Assembly (NCBI GenBank): GCA_050010595.1
Contig: JBEKKS010000005.1
Span: forward strand, 186,001 to 250,000
Length of the DNA stretch: 64,000 bases
Origin: Palsa-513 sp050010595
Lineage (GTDB): Bacteria; Actinomycetota; Thermoleophilia; Solirubrobacterales; Solirubrobacteraceae
Direction of reading: 5' to 3'
In this document: positions 8,014 to 16,597 of the stretch, one piece after another
Layout: the number at the start of each line of letters is the position of its first letter
Numbering within the stretch: position 1 is the stretch's first letter
Notes under the pieces: generated by a model
The model's database searches: none
What the model saw: the letters and a program-made list of their open reading frames with translations, nothing else
Told to the model about the DNA's origin: nothing
Made by a program: the position numbers and the translations under genes

Positions 8014-9597
8014 GTGAGCGATGACCTACGCAGCGCGCTGCAGGCCCACTTTGGCCACGACGACTTCCGTCCCGGGCAGGAGGAGGCGATCCGCGCCGCG
8101 CTCGCTGGCCGCGACGTCCTCGCCGTGATGCCGACGGGCGCCGGCAAGTCGCTCTGCTACCAGCTTCCAGCGCTGCTGCGCGAGGAGCTGACGATTGTCG
8201 TCTCCCCGCTCGTTTCGCTGATGGCGGACCAGGTCGCCGGCCTACCGGGGCACGCGGCCCTGATCAACTCGCAGCGCGACATCGCCGACAATCGCGCGGC
8301 GCTGGCCCGCGTTCGCGGTGGCGATCTGCGCCTCCTCTATGTGGCGCCGGAGCGCTTCGCATCAGCGGGCTTTGTCGAGGCGTTCGAAGGCGTCGCGGTT
8401 GGCATGTTCGTGGTCGACGAGGCGCACTGCGTCTCGCAGTGGGGCCACGACTTCCGTCCCGACTACTTCGAGCTCCCGGCGGCGGCGCGTGCGCTGGGCG
8501 CGCGCCAGCTCTTCGCCTGCACCGCGACCGCGACACCGCGCGTGGCCGGGGATGTGATCGCGCGCCTGGGAATGCGCGACGCGTTGCGCGTGACAACCGG
8601 GTTCGATCGCCCGAACCTCTCCTACGTAGTCGTCCCGGCGGCAAACGACGCGGACCGCGAACGGAGGATCGCCGGCGTGCTCGCCGATCCCGCGGCGCGA
8701 CCCGCGATCGTCTATGCGGGTACCCGCGCGCGCAGCGAAGAGCTCGCGCGCTTTCTCGAGGCGCGCCTGCGGGTGCCGGTCGCGGTCTACCACGCGGGGC
8801 TCGAGCGCGAGGCACGCGCCGAGGCGCAACGACGCTTCATGGCCGACGAGGTCGAGGTCGTCGTCGCGACCAACGCGTTCGGGATGGGGATCGACAAGCC
8901 GGACGTACGCACGGTCTGCCATGCGGCGGTACCCGAGTCGCTCGAGGCCTACTACCAAGAGGCGGGCCGTGCCGGGCGCGACGGCGCTCCGGCGCGCTGC
9001 CTGCTGTTCGCCGCCAAGCGCGACAAGGGCCTTCATGTTCACTTCATCCAGCAGTCCTCCTCGGGCGTGGCGCGCAACACGCGCTGGGCCCAGTACCGCG
9101 CGATCTGGGCGTTCGTCGAGGCCTCGACCTGCCGCCGCGAGCAGATCCTGCGCCACTTCGGCGACCCGCGGGCGGTGCCGCCGACAGTCCCTTGCTGCGA
9201 CGTCTGTGTGCCGTCGTCGCGGCCTGCGGCCGCAACTCCTCAGCTTCAGGCAATGCGCGCACGCCGAGCAAGCGCCCCATCATCAACGTCGCGCTCACGC
9301 CAACCAAGCGCGAGCTCCCGGCCGGCGCAGGTCGAGCTCGCAGAGCTCGACCAAGCAATCGTCGAGGTGGTCGTGAGCGCACGTCCCGCGGTTGGCCGCA
9401 CGCGCACCGTGGAGATCCTGCGTGGCGGGCGCTCGAAGTTGATCGCACAGAACGGCTACGACGATCTCGACCTCTACGGCGCCTACGCCCATCTATCGAG
9501 CGCCGACGCGCTCGCGCACGTCGATGCGTTGATCGCGCGCGGCGTCCTGCGCTCGACCGGTGGTCGCTTCCCGAAGCTCGCGCTCGCTCGTAGCTAG
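8014..9597 (+). CDS. recQ: ATP-dependent DNA helicase RecQ
   Basis: A 527-residue superfamily 2 3'-5' DNA helicase. Visible motifs in order: Q-motif region FGHDDFRPGQEEAI, Walker A PTGAGKS (residues 40-46), DEAH box with the RecQ extension DEAHCVSQWGHDFRPDY (135-151), motif V/VI ATNAFGMGIDKPDVRTV and QEAGRAGRDG, and a zinc-binding Cys set in STCRREQIL and CCDVC. A basic, Ser/Arg-rich linker follows, then an RQC-like winged-helix segment (GRTRTVEILRGG through RSTGGRFPKL). No HRDC domain is present. The start is GTG at 8014. It lies 24 bases before purH on the same strand, but a functional link is not evident. Confidence 0.92.
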   Translation: MSDDLRSALQAHFGHDDFRPGQEEAIRAALAGRDVLAVMPTGAGKSLCYQLPALLREELTIVVSPLVSLMADQVAGLPGHAALINSQRDIADNRAALARVRGGDLRLLYVAPERFASAGFVEAFEGVAVGMFVVDEAHCVSQWGHDFRPDYFELPAAARALGARQLFACTATATPRVAGDVIARLGMRDALRVTTGFDRPNLSYVVVPAANDADRERRIAGVLADPAARPAIVYAGTRARSEELARFLEARLRVPVAVYHAGLEREARAEAQRRFMADEVEVVVATNAFGMGIDKPDVRTVCHAAVPESLEAYYQEAGRAGRDGAPARCLLFAAKRDKGLHVHFIQQSSSGVARNTRWAQYRAIWAFVEASTCRREQILRHFGDPRAVPPTVPCCDVCVPSSRPAAATPQLQAMRARRASAPSSTSRSRQPSASSRPAQVELAELDQAIVEVVVSARPAVGRTRTVEILRGGRSKLIAQNGYDDLDLYGAYAHLSSADALAHVDALIARGVLRSTGGRFPKLALARS

Positions 9598-9621
9598 GCG
9601 CCGCTCGCGCCTGCCGTCCCC

Positions 9622-11280
9622 GTGGCGGCCGGCGCTCGATATGCTCGACCGATCGCGACACGGACGAACAAGGCAGCTAGCGCCGACCAATTCGCCCCGG
9701 TTGCGCCGGGCGAAGTTCGGGTTCGTCGCGCGCTGCTCTCGGTCTCCGACAAGCGCGGAATCACGGACTTCGCGCGCGGCCTCGCCGAGCTCGGGGTCGA
9801 GATCGTCTCAACCGGCGGTACCGCCCGCGAGCTGCGCGCAGCCGGCATCGAGGTCCGCGCGATCGACGACTTCACCGGCTTCCCCGAGATCATGGACGGC
9901 CGCGTCAAGACGCTTCACCCAAAGCTCTACGCCGGCCTGCTCGCGGTCCGCGAGAACCCCGAGCACATGCGGCAGGCCGCCGAGCAGGACGTCGAGTTCG
10001 TCGAGCTTGTCTGCGTGAATCTCTATCCGTTCGAGCGCACCGCCGCGCGCGCCGACTCGACGGACGCCGAGATCATCGAGAACATCGACATCGGCGGCCC
10101 GACGATGATTCGCGCAGCTGCGAAGAACCACGCATACGCAGCGGTGGTGGTGCGGCCGGAGAGCTATGACGCTGTGCTCGAGGAGCTGCGCGCGTCGGAC
10201 TCGCGCCTTTCGCTCGAGACGCGCACGAGCCTGGCGGCCGAGGCGTTTGCGGCGACCGCGCGCTACGACACGGCGATCGCGCGCTGGTTCGCGGAGGGGG
10301 AGGCCGACGAGTTCCCGCCGCTTCACGTGCGCGCCTACGAGAAGGTGGTGGACCTCGTCTACGGCGAGAACCCGCATCAGCGCGCCGCCTACTACTCGCT
10401 TGCGGGCACGCGCACGCATCTGCTTTCGATGGTGCGCCAGCACCACGGCAAGCAGCTCTCCTACAACAACCTGCTGGACCTCGACGCCGCGCGCCGCCTC
10501 GCGGAGGACCTCGCCAGCGCGCTGACGCACGGCGCCGGCGCGACCTGCGTGATCGTCAAGCACGGCAACCCGTGCGGCGTTGCCGCCGGCGACAGCGGCC
10601 TCGAGGCGTACACCAAGGCGTTCGCCTGTGACCCGCTGAGCGCCTATGGCGGCGTGATCGTGCTCAACACCCGGATCGACCGCGAGCTGGCCGCGGCGCT
10701 GCACGAGCAGTTCATCGAGGTGCTGTTCGCGCCCGACTACGACGACGACGCGCTCGAGGTGCTGGCGCAGCGCAAGAACATCCGCATCCTCGAGAAGGGC
10801 GACCGGCGCGCAGACGCGGGCGAGCCGGAGTTGCGCCAGGTGGCGGGGGGCCTGCTCGTCCAGGATCGCGACGTATCTTCCGAGGCTCGGGAGGAGATGA
10901 CCGTCGCGACCTCGCGCAGCCCGAGCGAGGACGAGTGGGAGGACCTGCTGTTCGCCTGGCGCGTCTGCAAGCACGTCCAATCCAACGCGATCGTGCTTGC
11001 CCACAACCTCGCGACGGTCGGCATCGGCGCGGGTCAGATGAGCCGCGTCGACTCGGTGCGCCTCGCAGTCGAGAAGGCCGCACCAGGTTCGCTGCCCGGC
11101 GCAGTGCTCGCTTCAGACGCCTTCTTCCCGTTCGCCGACGGCCCGGCGCTCGCTGTCGATGCGGGCGTCGTCGCCGTGATCCAGCCGGGCGGCTCGATTC
11201 GCGACGACGAGGTGATCGCCGCCGCCGAAGAAGCCGGGGTTGCGATGGTCCTGACCGGACGGCGCCACTTCCGCCATTAG
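9622..11280 (+). CDS. purH: Bifunctional AICAR transformylase/IMP cyclohydrolase PurH
   Basis: A 552-residue enzyme catalysing the last two steps of IMP synthesis. The N-terminal cyclohydrolase (MGS-like) domain starts at ALLSVSDKRGI and includes STGGTARELR and MDGRVKTLHPK. The C-terminal transformylase contains the catalytic KHGNPCG motif and the end DDEVIAAAEEAGVAMVLTG..HFRH. About 35 residues precede the usual N-terminus when the GTG at 9622 is used; no better in-frame start is visible closer in, so the extension may be real. It completes a cluster with purSQL and purF in the same 11 kb. Confidence 0.95.
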   Translation: MAAGARYARPIATRTNKAASADQFAPVAPGEVRVRRALLSVSDKRGITDFARGLAELGVEIVSTGGTARELRAAGIEVRAIDDFTGFPEIMDGRVKTLHPKLYAGLLAVRENPEHMRQAAEQDVEFVELVCVNLYPFERTAARADSTDAEIIENIDIGGPTMIRAAAKNHAYAAVVVRPESYDAVLEELRASDSRLSLETRTSLAAEAFAATARYDTAIARWFAEGEADEFPPLHVRAYEKVVDLVYGENPHQRAAYYSLAGTRTHLLSMVRQHHGKQLSYNNLLDLDAARRLAEDLASALTHGAGATCVIVKHGNPCGVAAGDSGLEAYTKAFACDPLSAYGGVIVLNTRIDRELAAALHEQFIEVLFAPDYDDDALEVLAQRKNIRILEKGDRRADAGEPELRQVAGGLLVQDRDVSSEAREEMTVATSRSPSEDEWEDLLFAWRVCKHVQSNAIVLAHNLATVGIGAGQMSRVDSVRLAVEKAAPGSLPGAVLASDAFFPFADGPALAVDAGVVAVIQPGGSIRDDEVIAAAEEAGVAMVLTGRRHFRH

Positions 11281-11401
11281 GCGCTGCGGTGGCCGGCCTG
11301 CGGCCCGCCATCCTCGCTGGCTTGATTGCGCGGTTTGCGTGTCGCAGGCGCTCGCTCGGTAGCGACCAGCTCGCGGGTGCGGTCGATCGGCCGCGCCGGC
11401 C

Positions 11402-11453
11402 TTGACAAGAAAAACTTCGGCGCCTAATGTTTGGCGCCGAACTGTTAGGTGCC
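11402..11453 (+). promoter_or_regulatory. Promoter with two nested operator-like dyads before the MFS/marR operon
   Basis: A near-consensus sigma-70 promoter is visible: TTGACA at 11402-11407, a 17-base spacer, TAATGT at 11425-11430. A perfect 9-bp inverted repeat, TTCGGCGCC (11416-11424) and GGCGCCGAA (11433-11441), flanks the -10 box. A second overlapping dyad, GGCGCCTAA (11419-11427) and TTAGGTGCC (11445-11453), matches in 8 of 9 positions. This is the layout expected for repression by the MarR-type regulator encoded two genes downstream. Binding is inferred, not shown. Confidence 0.75.
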
Positions 11454-11471
11454 TGCGGATGGGAGATGTAG

Positions 11472-12953
11472 ATGGCTGAGGCTGCTGAGCAAACCGACCG
11501 GATCGAGCCCTGGGTTTGGCGGATCGCCGGCGTGGTCGTACTCGGGTCGATCATGTCGATCCTCGACACGACGATCGTCAACGTCGCGCTGGCGACCCTG
11601 CACGACGACCTTCACAGTCCGCTTGCAGACATCCAGTGGGTGATCACCGGCTACCTGCTCGCGCTCGCCGTCGTGATCCCGCTCAGCGGCTGGGCCTCTC
11701 GCCGGTTCGGCGCCAAGCGCATCTACCTGACGTCGATCGTCCTCTTTACGGCCGGCTCGGCGCTCTGCGGATTTGCCGGATCGACTACGACCCTGATCCT
11801 CTTCCGCGTCCTGCAGGGCATCGGCGGCGGCATGATCATGCCGGTCGGCCAGATGATCCTCGCCGGCGCTGCCGGCCCGCGAAGGATGGGTCGCGTGATG
11901 GCGATCACGGGCGTGCCGACGATGCTCGCGCCGATCATCGGGCCGACCGTCGGTGGCCTGCTGATCGACACAGCAAGCTGGCGCTGGATCTTCTTCGTCA
12001 ACGTCCCGATCGGCATCATCGCGACGTACCTGGCGGTGCGGCTGATCCCGGCCGCCGAGCGCGACCGCAGCCACGCACAGCCGCTTGACCTGATCGGCTT
12101 GGCGCTGCTCGCTACGGGACTCCCACTCCTGACCTACGGCCTGGCCGAGATCGGCACCACCGGCACGTTCAGCTCGCCGAAGGTACTCGTCTCGATCCCG
12201 CTCTCGCTCGTCCTGATCGCGGCATTCGTCTTCCATGCGTTGCGAGCGAAGGTGCCGCTGCTCGACCTCAGCCTCTACCGGCGCAACACCTACGCCGCAG
12301 CCTCGGCAGCGATGTTCTTCCTCGGCGGCGCACTCTTCGGCGTGATGATCGTGCTGCCGCTGTACTTCCAGAACGTCCGCCATGAGAGCGTGCTCGACAC
12401 GGGATTGCTGCTCGCACCGCAGGGTGTCGGGATGGCGATGATGATGCCTGTGGTCGGGCGGCTGACCGATCGCGTCGGCGGCGGCCCGCTGGCGATCATC
12501 GGCGTGGTCATCACCGCCCTGATCGGCATCCCGTTCGGCCTGATCGGCGCCCACACCTCGCTCGTCTTGCTCGGCATCGAGCAGGTCATCCGTGGCGTCG
12601 GCATCGGCTTCGCGTTCATGCCGGCCTACATCGCGGCAATGGCTGCCCTCGATCGCAGCGAGCTGCCTGACGCGGCGCCGCAACTGAATGTGCTGATGCG
12701 CGTCGGCGGCTCACTCGGCACCGCAATCCTCGCCGTTGTCTTGCAACGGACGCTGACGGCGGCCGGCCCACGGCCGGCGATCGGGACCGTCGCCGGCGCT
12801 TACGGGACGGCGTTCTGGTGGGGCGCCGCAATCATCACTGTGGCGATCGTCCCGTGCGTCATCCTCATGCGGGCCGAACGCAGCGCGCGCCGAGCGCGAC
12901 GCGATCAGAGAGGCGATGGTTCCGAGCTGGCGCCACTGGCGGAGGCCGCATGA
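11472..12953 (+). CDS. MFS drug exporter, DHA2 (EmrB-like) family
   Basis: A 493-residue inner-membrane exporter with the DHA2 signature SIMSILDTTIVNVALATL in helix 1 and the region TGYLLALAVVIPLSGW typical of EmrB-like proteins; about 14 membrane segments fit the length. Export of drugs or toxic amphiphiles is the family role; the substrate is unknown. ATG at 11472 has GGGAG six bases upstream. The stop overlaps the ATG of the marR gene (ATGA). The promoter dyads upstream suggest that the exporter is derepressed when the MarR protein binds a ligand. Confidence 0.9.
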   Translation: MAEAAEQTDRIEPWVWRIAGVVVLGSIMSILDTTIVNVALATLHDDLHSPLADIQWVITGYLLALAVVIPLSGWASRRFGAKRIYLTSIVLFTAGSALCGFAGSTTTLILFRVLQGIGGGMIMPVGQMILAGAAGPRRMGRVMAITGVPTMLAPIIGPTVGGLLIDTASWRWIFFVNVPIGIIATYLAVRLIPAAERDRSHAQPLDLIGLALLATGLPLLTYGLAEIGTTGTFSSPKVLVSIPLSLVLIAAFVFHALRAKVPLLDLSLYRRNTYAAASAAMFFLGGALFGVMIVLPLYFQNVRHESVLDTGLLLAPQGVGMAMMMPVVGRLTDRVGGGPLAIIGVVITALIGIPFGLIGAHTSLVLLGIEQVIRGVGIGFAFMPAYIAAMAALDRSELPDAAPQLNVLMRVGGSLGTAILAVVLQRTLTAAGPRPAIGTVAGAYGTAFWWGAAIITVAIVPCVILMRAERSARRARRDQRGDGSELAPLAEAA

Positions 12954-13444
12954 CGCCGGCTGCACCGTCGGCGCTCGAAACCGAGCGAGCTGCCGCCGCC
13001 GAGCGCTTCGCGCTCGCGTTCAAGCACGCCAGTGCTGCCGTGCGCCGCTTGCGCGGACGCGATACGCACCGCCACGGCGAGCTGAGCTACGCCCAGTTCG
13101 GGCTCCTTTTCGGTCTCGCTGAGCACGGGCGGCTATCGGCGAGCGAGCTGGCCATGCACGCCGACGTTGCGCCGGGGACCGCTACCCAGATGCTGGACGG
13201 CCTCGAGGCGGCCGGCCTGATCGAGCGTGAGCGCAGCGAGCGCGATCGGCGCCTTGTGATGGTGTCCCTGACGCCGCATGGAAGCGAGCTCGTAGCAACG
13301 CGCAGAGCTCTCTACCAGGGCTGCTGGGCGGACGCCCTCAGCGAGTTCGGGGCGGACGAGCTGCTGACCGCCGCGGCAGTGCTCGACAGCATGCGTGCCA
13401 TGTTCGACCGCCTCGCCGCCGCCGATCCGACTAGCCCGACCTGA
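12950..13444 (+). CDS. MarR-family transcriptional regulator
   Basis: A 164-residue winged-helix repressor. The DNA-binding core reads LSASELAMHADVAPGTATQM, then the wing with IERERSERDRRLVMVSLTPHG, the DxR wing motif typical of MarR proteins. Dimerisation helices flank it. ATG at 12950 overlaps the exporter stop and has GGAGG just upstream; a longer open frame from 12818 lies inside the exporter and is rejected. Placement after the exporter, with palindromes over the shared promoter, argues that it autoregulates the two-gene operon. Confidence 0.9.
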   Translation: MTPAAPSALETERAAAAERFALAFKHASAAVRRLRGRDTHRHGELSYAQFGLLFGLAEHGRLSASELAMHADVAPGTATQMLDGLEAAGLIERERSERDRRLVMVSLTPHGSELVATRRALYQGCWADALSEFGADELLTAAAVLDSMRAMFDRLAAADPTSPT

Positions 13445-13465
13445 GCGAACCGCCAGAATGGTGGC

Positions 13466-13843
13466 GTGAGGCATGATCGCCATTTCACCCTGATCGAGGC
13501 CCGCGGCGAGCTTGCTTGGGTCGCCAAGCACCTCGCGGCGCTGCGCGACGCTCACGCCCGCTTGACCGACGAGGACACGCGGCACGCGCTCGCCGGTGGC
13601 TCGGCCGGCAACGGTGGCGGCGCCGCCGGAAAGAAAGTCGGCGTCGCCTTCCTGCAGATCCAGGCCGAGGTGAGCGCGTTCGACGCGCGCGGCATCCTGC
13701 TGCGTGACCTCGACCGTGGCCTCGTCGACTTTCCGTCGCTTCGCGACGGGCGGGAGATCTATCTGTGCTGGGTCGACGGCGAGCCGGACATCGCCTTCTG
13801 GCACGAGCTCGACGACGGCTACTCGGGACGCCAGCCCATCTAG
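13466..13843 (+). CDS. DUF2203 family protein
   Basis: A 125-residue protein matching the DUF2203 layout: FTLIEARGELAWV at the N-terminus, an alpha-helical middle, the GILLRDLDRGLVDFPS segment and the C-terminal pattern LCWVDGEPDIAFWHELDDGY..RQP. The function of the family is not known. The GTG at 13466 is used; no strong ribosome-binding site is visible. A Gly/Ala-rich loop (GGSAGNGGGAAGKK) splits the two helices. It lies 21 bases after marR and might share its transcript. Confidence 0.8.
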   Translation: MRHDRHFTLIEARGELAWVAKHLAALRDAHARLTDEDTRHALAGGSAGNGGGAAGKKVGVAFLQIQAEVSAFDARGILLRDLDRGLVDFPSLRDGREIYLCWVDGEPDIAFWHELDDGYSGRQPI

Positions 13844-13917
13844 CGGTGTCGCGGGAAGGACTGGCGCTGCGCGGCGTCTTTGTCTGTGAACCGCTTTTCA
13901 TCTACACGGGAGTTCAC

Positions 13918-14367
13918 ATGAGACAGCTCAAGCTGCTGGGTGCCGCGACGACCCTGCTATCGCTCGCCGGTGCCGGTGCAGCCTTCGGCAACAGCGCGCA
14001 CGCAAGTGCGGCAGCGACGATCGTGACCACCAAATCGACCTCGCTGGGGACGATCCTCGTCACCGGCTCCGGGAAGACGCTCTACGCGGACACCGGCGCC
14101 TGCACCGGCGGCTGCCTGCAGATCTGGCCGCCGCTAGCGGCCAAGGGCACGCTCAAGGCCGAAGGCCAGGCCAAGGCAGCGGACCTCGGCAAGGCCGGCG
14201 GGCAGGTCACCTACAAGGGTCATCTCCTCTACACATTCGCCACCGCGCAGACCGGCACGAGCGGCGAGGGATCGGGCGGCTTCTACGTCGTCAGCCCCAG
14301 CGGCAGCCTGGTGACCAAGGCGGCCAAGTCGACCGGTGGCGGATCGAGCACCGGCGGAGGCTGGTAG
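13918..14367 (+). CDS. Secreted COG4315-type protein
   Basis: A 149-residue exported protein. The first 30 residues form a signal peptide (MRQLKLLGAATTLLSLAGAG...). The body has the half-repeats of the COG4315 family: LVTGSGKTLYADTGACTGGC followed by WPPL, then GHLLYTFATAQTGTSGEGSG and a VVSPSG end. There is no lipobox Cys, unlike many relatives. The Gly/Ser-rich C-terminus is probably flexible. The family is often lipoprotein-like and of unknown role. ATG at 13918 has GGGAG upstream; the longer open frame from 13765 overlaps DUF2203 and lacks sense. Confidence 0.8.
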   Translation: MRQLKLLGAATTLLSLAGAGAAFGNSAHASAAATIVTTKSTSLGTILVTGSGKTLYADTGACTGGCLQIWPPLAAKGTLKAEGQAKAADLGKAGGQVTYKGHLLYTFATAQTGTSGEGSGGFYVVSPSGSLVTKAAKSTGGGSSTGGGW

Positions 14368-14376
14368 CGCAAGCGC

Positions 14377-14403
14377 GACGGGGCGGCTGCGCGCCGCCCC
14401 GTC
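14377..14403 (+). terminator. Strong hairpin after the COG4315 gene
   Basis: An 11-bp perfect stem, GACGGGGCGGC and GCCGCCCCGTC, closes a TGCGC loop, starting nine bases after the stop codon. No T-tract follows. It likely ends the transcript from the marR/DUF2203/COG4315 side. Confidence 0.6.
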
Positions 14404-14446
14404 CCCCGGCAGCGAAACCGCCGTGCGATAGCCATACGATGGCCGC

Positions 14447-15211
14447 ATGAGCGGCGTCGCCCAGCGTCGGGCTGTTCTTGTGACGGGCGCATCGCGAGGA
14501 ATCGGTGCTGCCATCGCGCGGGCGTTCGCGGTCGAAGGCGATCGCGTCGCCGTCCATTACGGTCATCGAGCCGCCGCGGCGCAGGAGGTCGCAGCCGGGC
14601 TGGCCGGCGACGGGCACGTAGTGGTCGGCGCAGACCTGGCTGATCCGGTTGCGGTCAGGCGCATGGTCGAGCGCGTGGCGAGCGAACTCGGCGGCGTGAG
14701 CGTGCTCGTCAACAACGCCGGCGTCTTTGAGCCGCATCCGATCGATGCGACCGGCTACGAGGACTGGCAGCGAGCGTGGCAGGAGACGCTCGGCGTGAAT
14801 CTGCTCGGCGCGGCTAACGCGTCGTGGTGCGCCGCCCAGTACATGATTCGCGCCGGCGGCGGCAGCATCGTCAACGTCTCCTCGCGCGGCGCCTTTCGCG
14901 GCGAGCCAAAGCAACCCGCGTATGGGGCCAGCAAAGCCGGCCTCATTGCGCTCGGGCAGTCGCTCGCACGAGCGCTGGCGCCCCACGGCATCAGTGTGAC
15001 GTCGATCGCCCCCGCGCTCGTCGACACCGACATGGCGGCTGAGAACCTCGCCGGCGAACGCGGGCAGGAGCGGCGCGCCGAGAGCCCGTTCGGTCGCCTC
15101 GCGACCGCCGAGGAGGTCGCCGCAGCCGTCGTCTTTCTCGCCTCCGCGGACGCCACGATGACGAGCGGGACGGTCCTCGACATCAACGGCGCGTCCTACC
15201 TGCGGATGTAG
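14447..15211 (+). CDS. Short-chain dehydrogenase/reductase (SDR)
   Basis: A 254-residue classical SDR with a Rossmann fold. The cofactor site TGASRGIG is at about residues 14-21, LVNNAG near 87, the catalytic Ser in NVSSRGAF, and the Tyr/Lys pair in YGASKAG. The C-terminal GTVLDINGASYL is the usual FabG-like end. NADP(H) or NAD(H) preference cannot be settled. The substrate is unknown; relatives include 3-oxoacyl-ACP reductases and sugar or steroid dehydrogenases. It stands alone, convergent with the sugar transporter operon, so a role in sugar metabolism is possible but only suggested by proximity. Confidence 0.88.
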   Translation: MSGVAQRRAVLVTGASRGIGAAIARAFAVEGDRVAVHYGHRAAAAQEVAAGLAGDGHVVVGADLADPVAVRRMVERVASELGGVSVLVNNAGVFEPHPIDATGYEDWQRAWQETLGVNLLGAANASWCAAQYMIRAGGGSIVNVSSRGAFRGEPKQPAYGASKAGLIALGQSLARALAPHGISVTSIAPALVDTDMAAENLAGERGQERRAESPFGRLATAEEVAAAVVFLASADATMTSGTVLDINGASYLRM

Positions 15212-15241
15212 GCAGCAGCTCGCGCGCGAGGGCGCCGCGGT

Positions 15242-16597
15242 CTACGTGGCGGTCTGGCCGCGCCGCGACACCGCGTCCACGATCACTGCGGCGAGCAGCA
15301 CGAGCGCTGTGATCATGTACTGGAAGTCGGCCGAGAGGCTCAGCAGACCCATGCCGTTGTAGATCGTCGCGATGACGAGCCCGCCAAGCAGCGCGTGGAC
15401 CATCTTGCCGCGACCGCCGAGCAGGCTCGTGCCGCCGATGACAGCCGCCGCAACTCCGTAGAGCACCGTCTGACCACCGTCGATGTCGGTGTTCGCACCG
15501 CCGGTTCGCGAGTCGAGGATGATGATCGCGGCAGCCGCGGTGAGCCCGGCAAGCGTGTAGGCGAGCACGCGGACCCGGTGCACGTTGATACCGGCACGGC
15601 GCGCGGCTTCGCGGTTGCCGCCGATCGCGTACACGTAGCGGCCAAAGCGGGTCCGGTTGAGCAGGAACGTCCACATGACGACGATCGCGATCACGATCGG
15701 CACGACCCACGGGACGCCCCTCACGGTGGTGCCGACAAAGACCGCGCGGTTGATGCCGCAGATCGCGACGAGCGCGACGCCGCCTGCGGCCACGGCAGCG
15801 ATCTTGGCGATCGTCAGGCCGAGCGGCGGCGCGACGAGGCCGCTCGCGCGGCGCTGGCGATCGTGCGTCAGGCTCACGGCGGCAAACAGCACAACGGCGA
15901 CGGCGAGCACGATCCAGCTGGCCGTGACGCCCACGTTGCCGTTGACGATGTCGTAGATCGTCGTGTTGTTGATCCGGATCGAGCCACCGTTGGACGGGCT
16001 CTGGTTGTTGATCAGCCAGATCAGGAAGCCCTCCCAGAACAGCAGGCCGGCCAGCGTGACGACGAACGGGGGGAGCCGCAGCCGGGAAATGATCTGGCCC
16101 TGCGCATAGCCGATCGCGGCGGTCGTGGCAAGACCGGCGAGGATCGCCGGCAACCAGCCGAGGTTGATCGGCGGATAGGCGAGGATCGTCATCACCGCCG
16201 CCCCGACAGCACCGGAGTAGCCGAGCGAGAGGTCGATCTCGCCGAGCAGCAGCACGAAGATCTCCGCCATGCCGAGCACGACGAACGCGGCTGCCTGCTG
16301 CAGGAGGTTGACGAGGTTCAGCGCGGACAGGAAGCGCGAACGCTCGATCTGGAAGATGATGATGATGACGATCAGACCACCGACAACGGGCAGGACCCCG
16401 CTCTGGCCGCTGCGGATGCGCTTGAACCACGCCGTCACGTACTCGTTGACGGTCGCGTCAGGGGGCAGCGCCATCAAGTCGCGGTCGAGCGTGACCTGGT
16501 CGGCGGCGGTCTCCTCCTCGATCGCGGGAGGAGCGCTGACCTCGCCGAGGTGCGGTATGTCGGTTGGAGTCAACTCAGGTCCTCGCCGCTGTGTCAT
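15242..16597 (-). CDS. Sugar ABC transporter permease, XylH-like
   Basis: A 451-residue membrane protein of the RbsC/XylH (BPD_transp_2) family. The hallmark segment LGMAEIFVLLLGEIDLSLGYSGAV is clear (quoted from its middle: LLGEIDLSLG), as are YAIGGNREAARRAGI and GGTSLLGGRGKM. About 60 residues precede the first membrane helix, longer than usual. Around ten or more helices are predicted. It would form the membrane channel for a pentose-type sugar. Its ATG overlaps the end of the ATPase gene by 23 bases. It is the last gene of the five-gene minus-strand operon. Confidence 0.88.
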   Translation of the reverse strand: MTQRRGPELTPTDIPHLGEVSAPPAIEEETAADQVTLDRDLMALPPDATVNEYVTAWFKRIRSGQSGVLPVVGGLIVIIIIFQIERSRFLSALNLVNLLQQAAAFVVLGMAEIFVLLLGEIDLSLGYSGAVGAAVMTILAYPPINLGWLPAILAGLATTAAIGYAQGQIISRLRLPPFVVTLAGLLFWEGFLIWLINNQSPSNGGSIRINNTTIYDIVNGNVGVTASWIVLAVAVVLFAAVSLTHDRQRRASGLVAPPLGLTIAKIAAVAAGGVALVAICGINRAVFVGTTVRGVPWVVPIVIAIVVMWTFLLNRTRFGRYVYAIGGNREAARRAGINVHRVRVLAYTLAGLTAAAAIIILDSRTGGANTDIDGGQTVLYGVAAAVIGGTSLLGGRGKMVHALLGGLVIATIYNGMGLLSLSADFQYMITALVLLAAVIVDAVSRRGQTAT

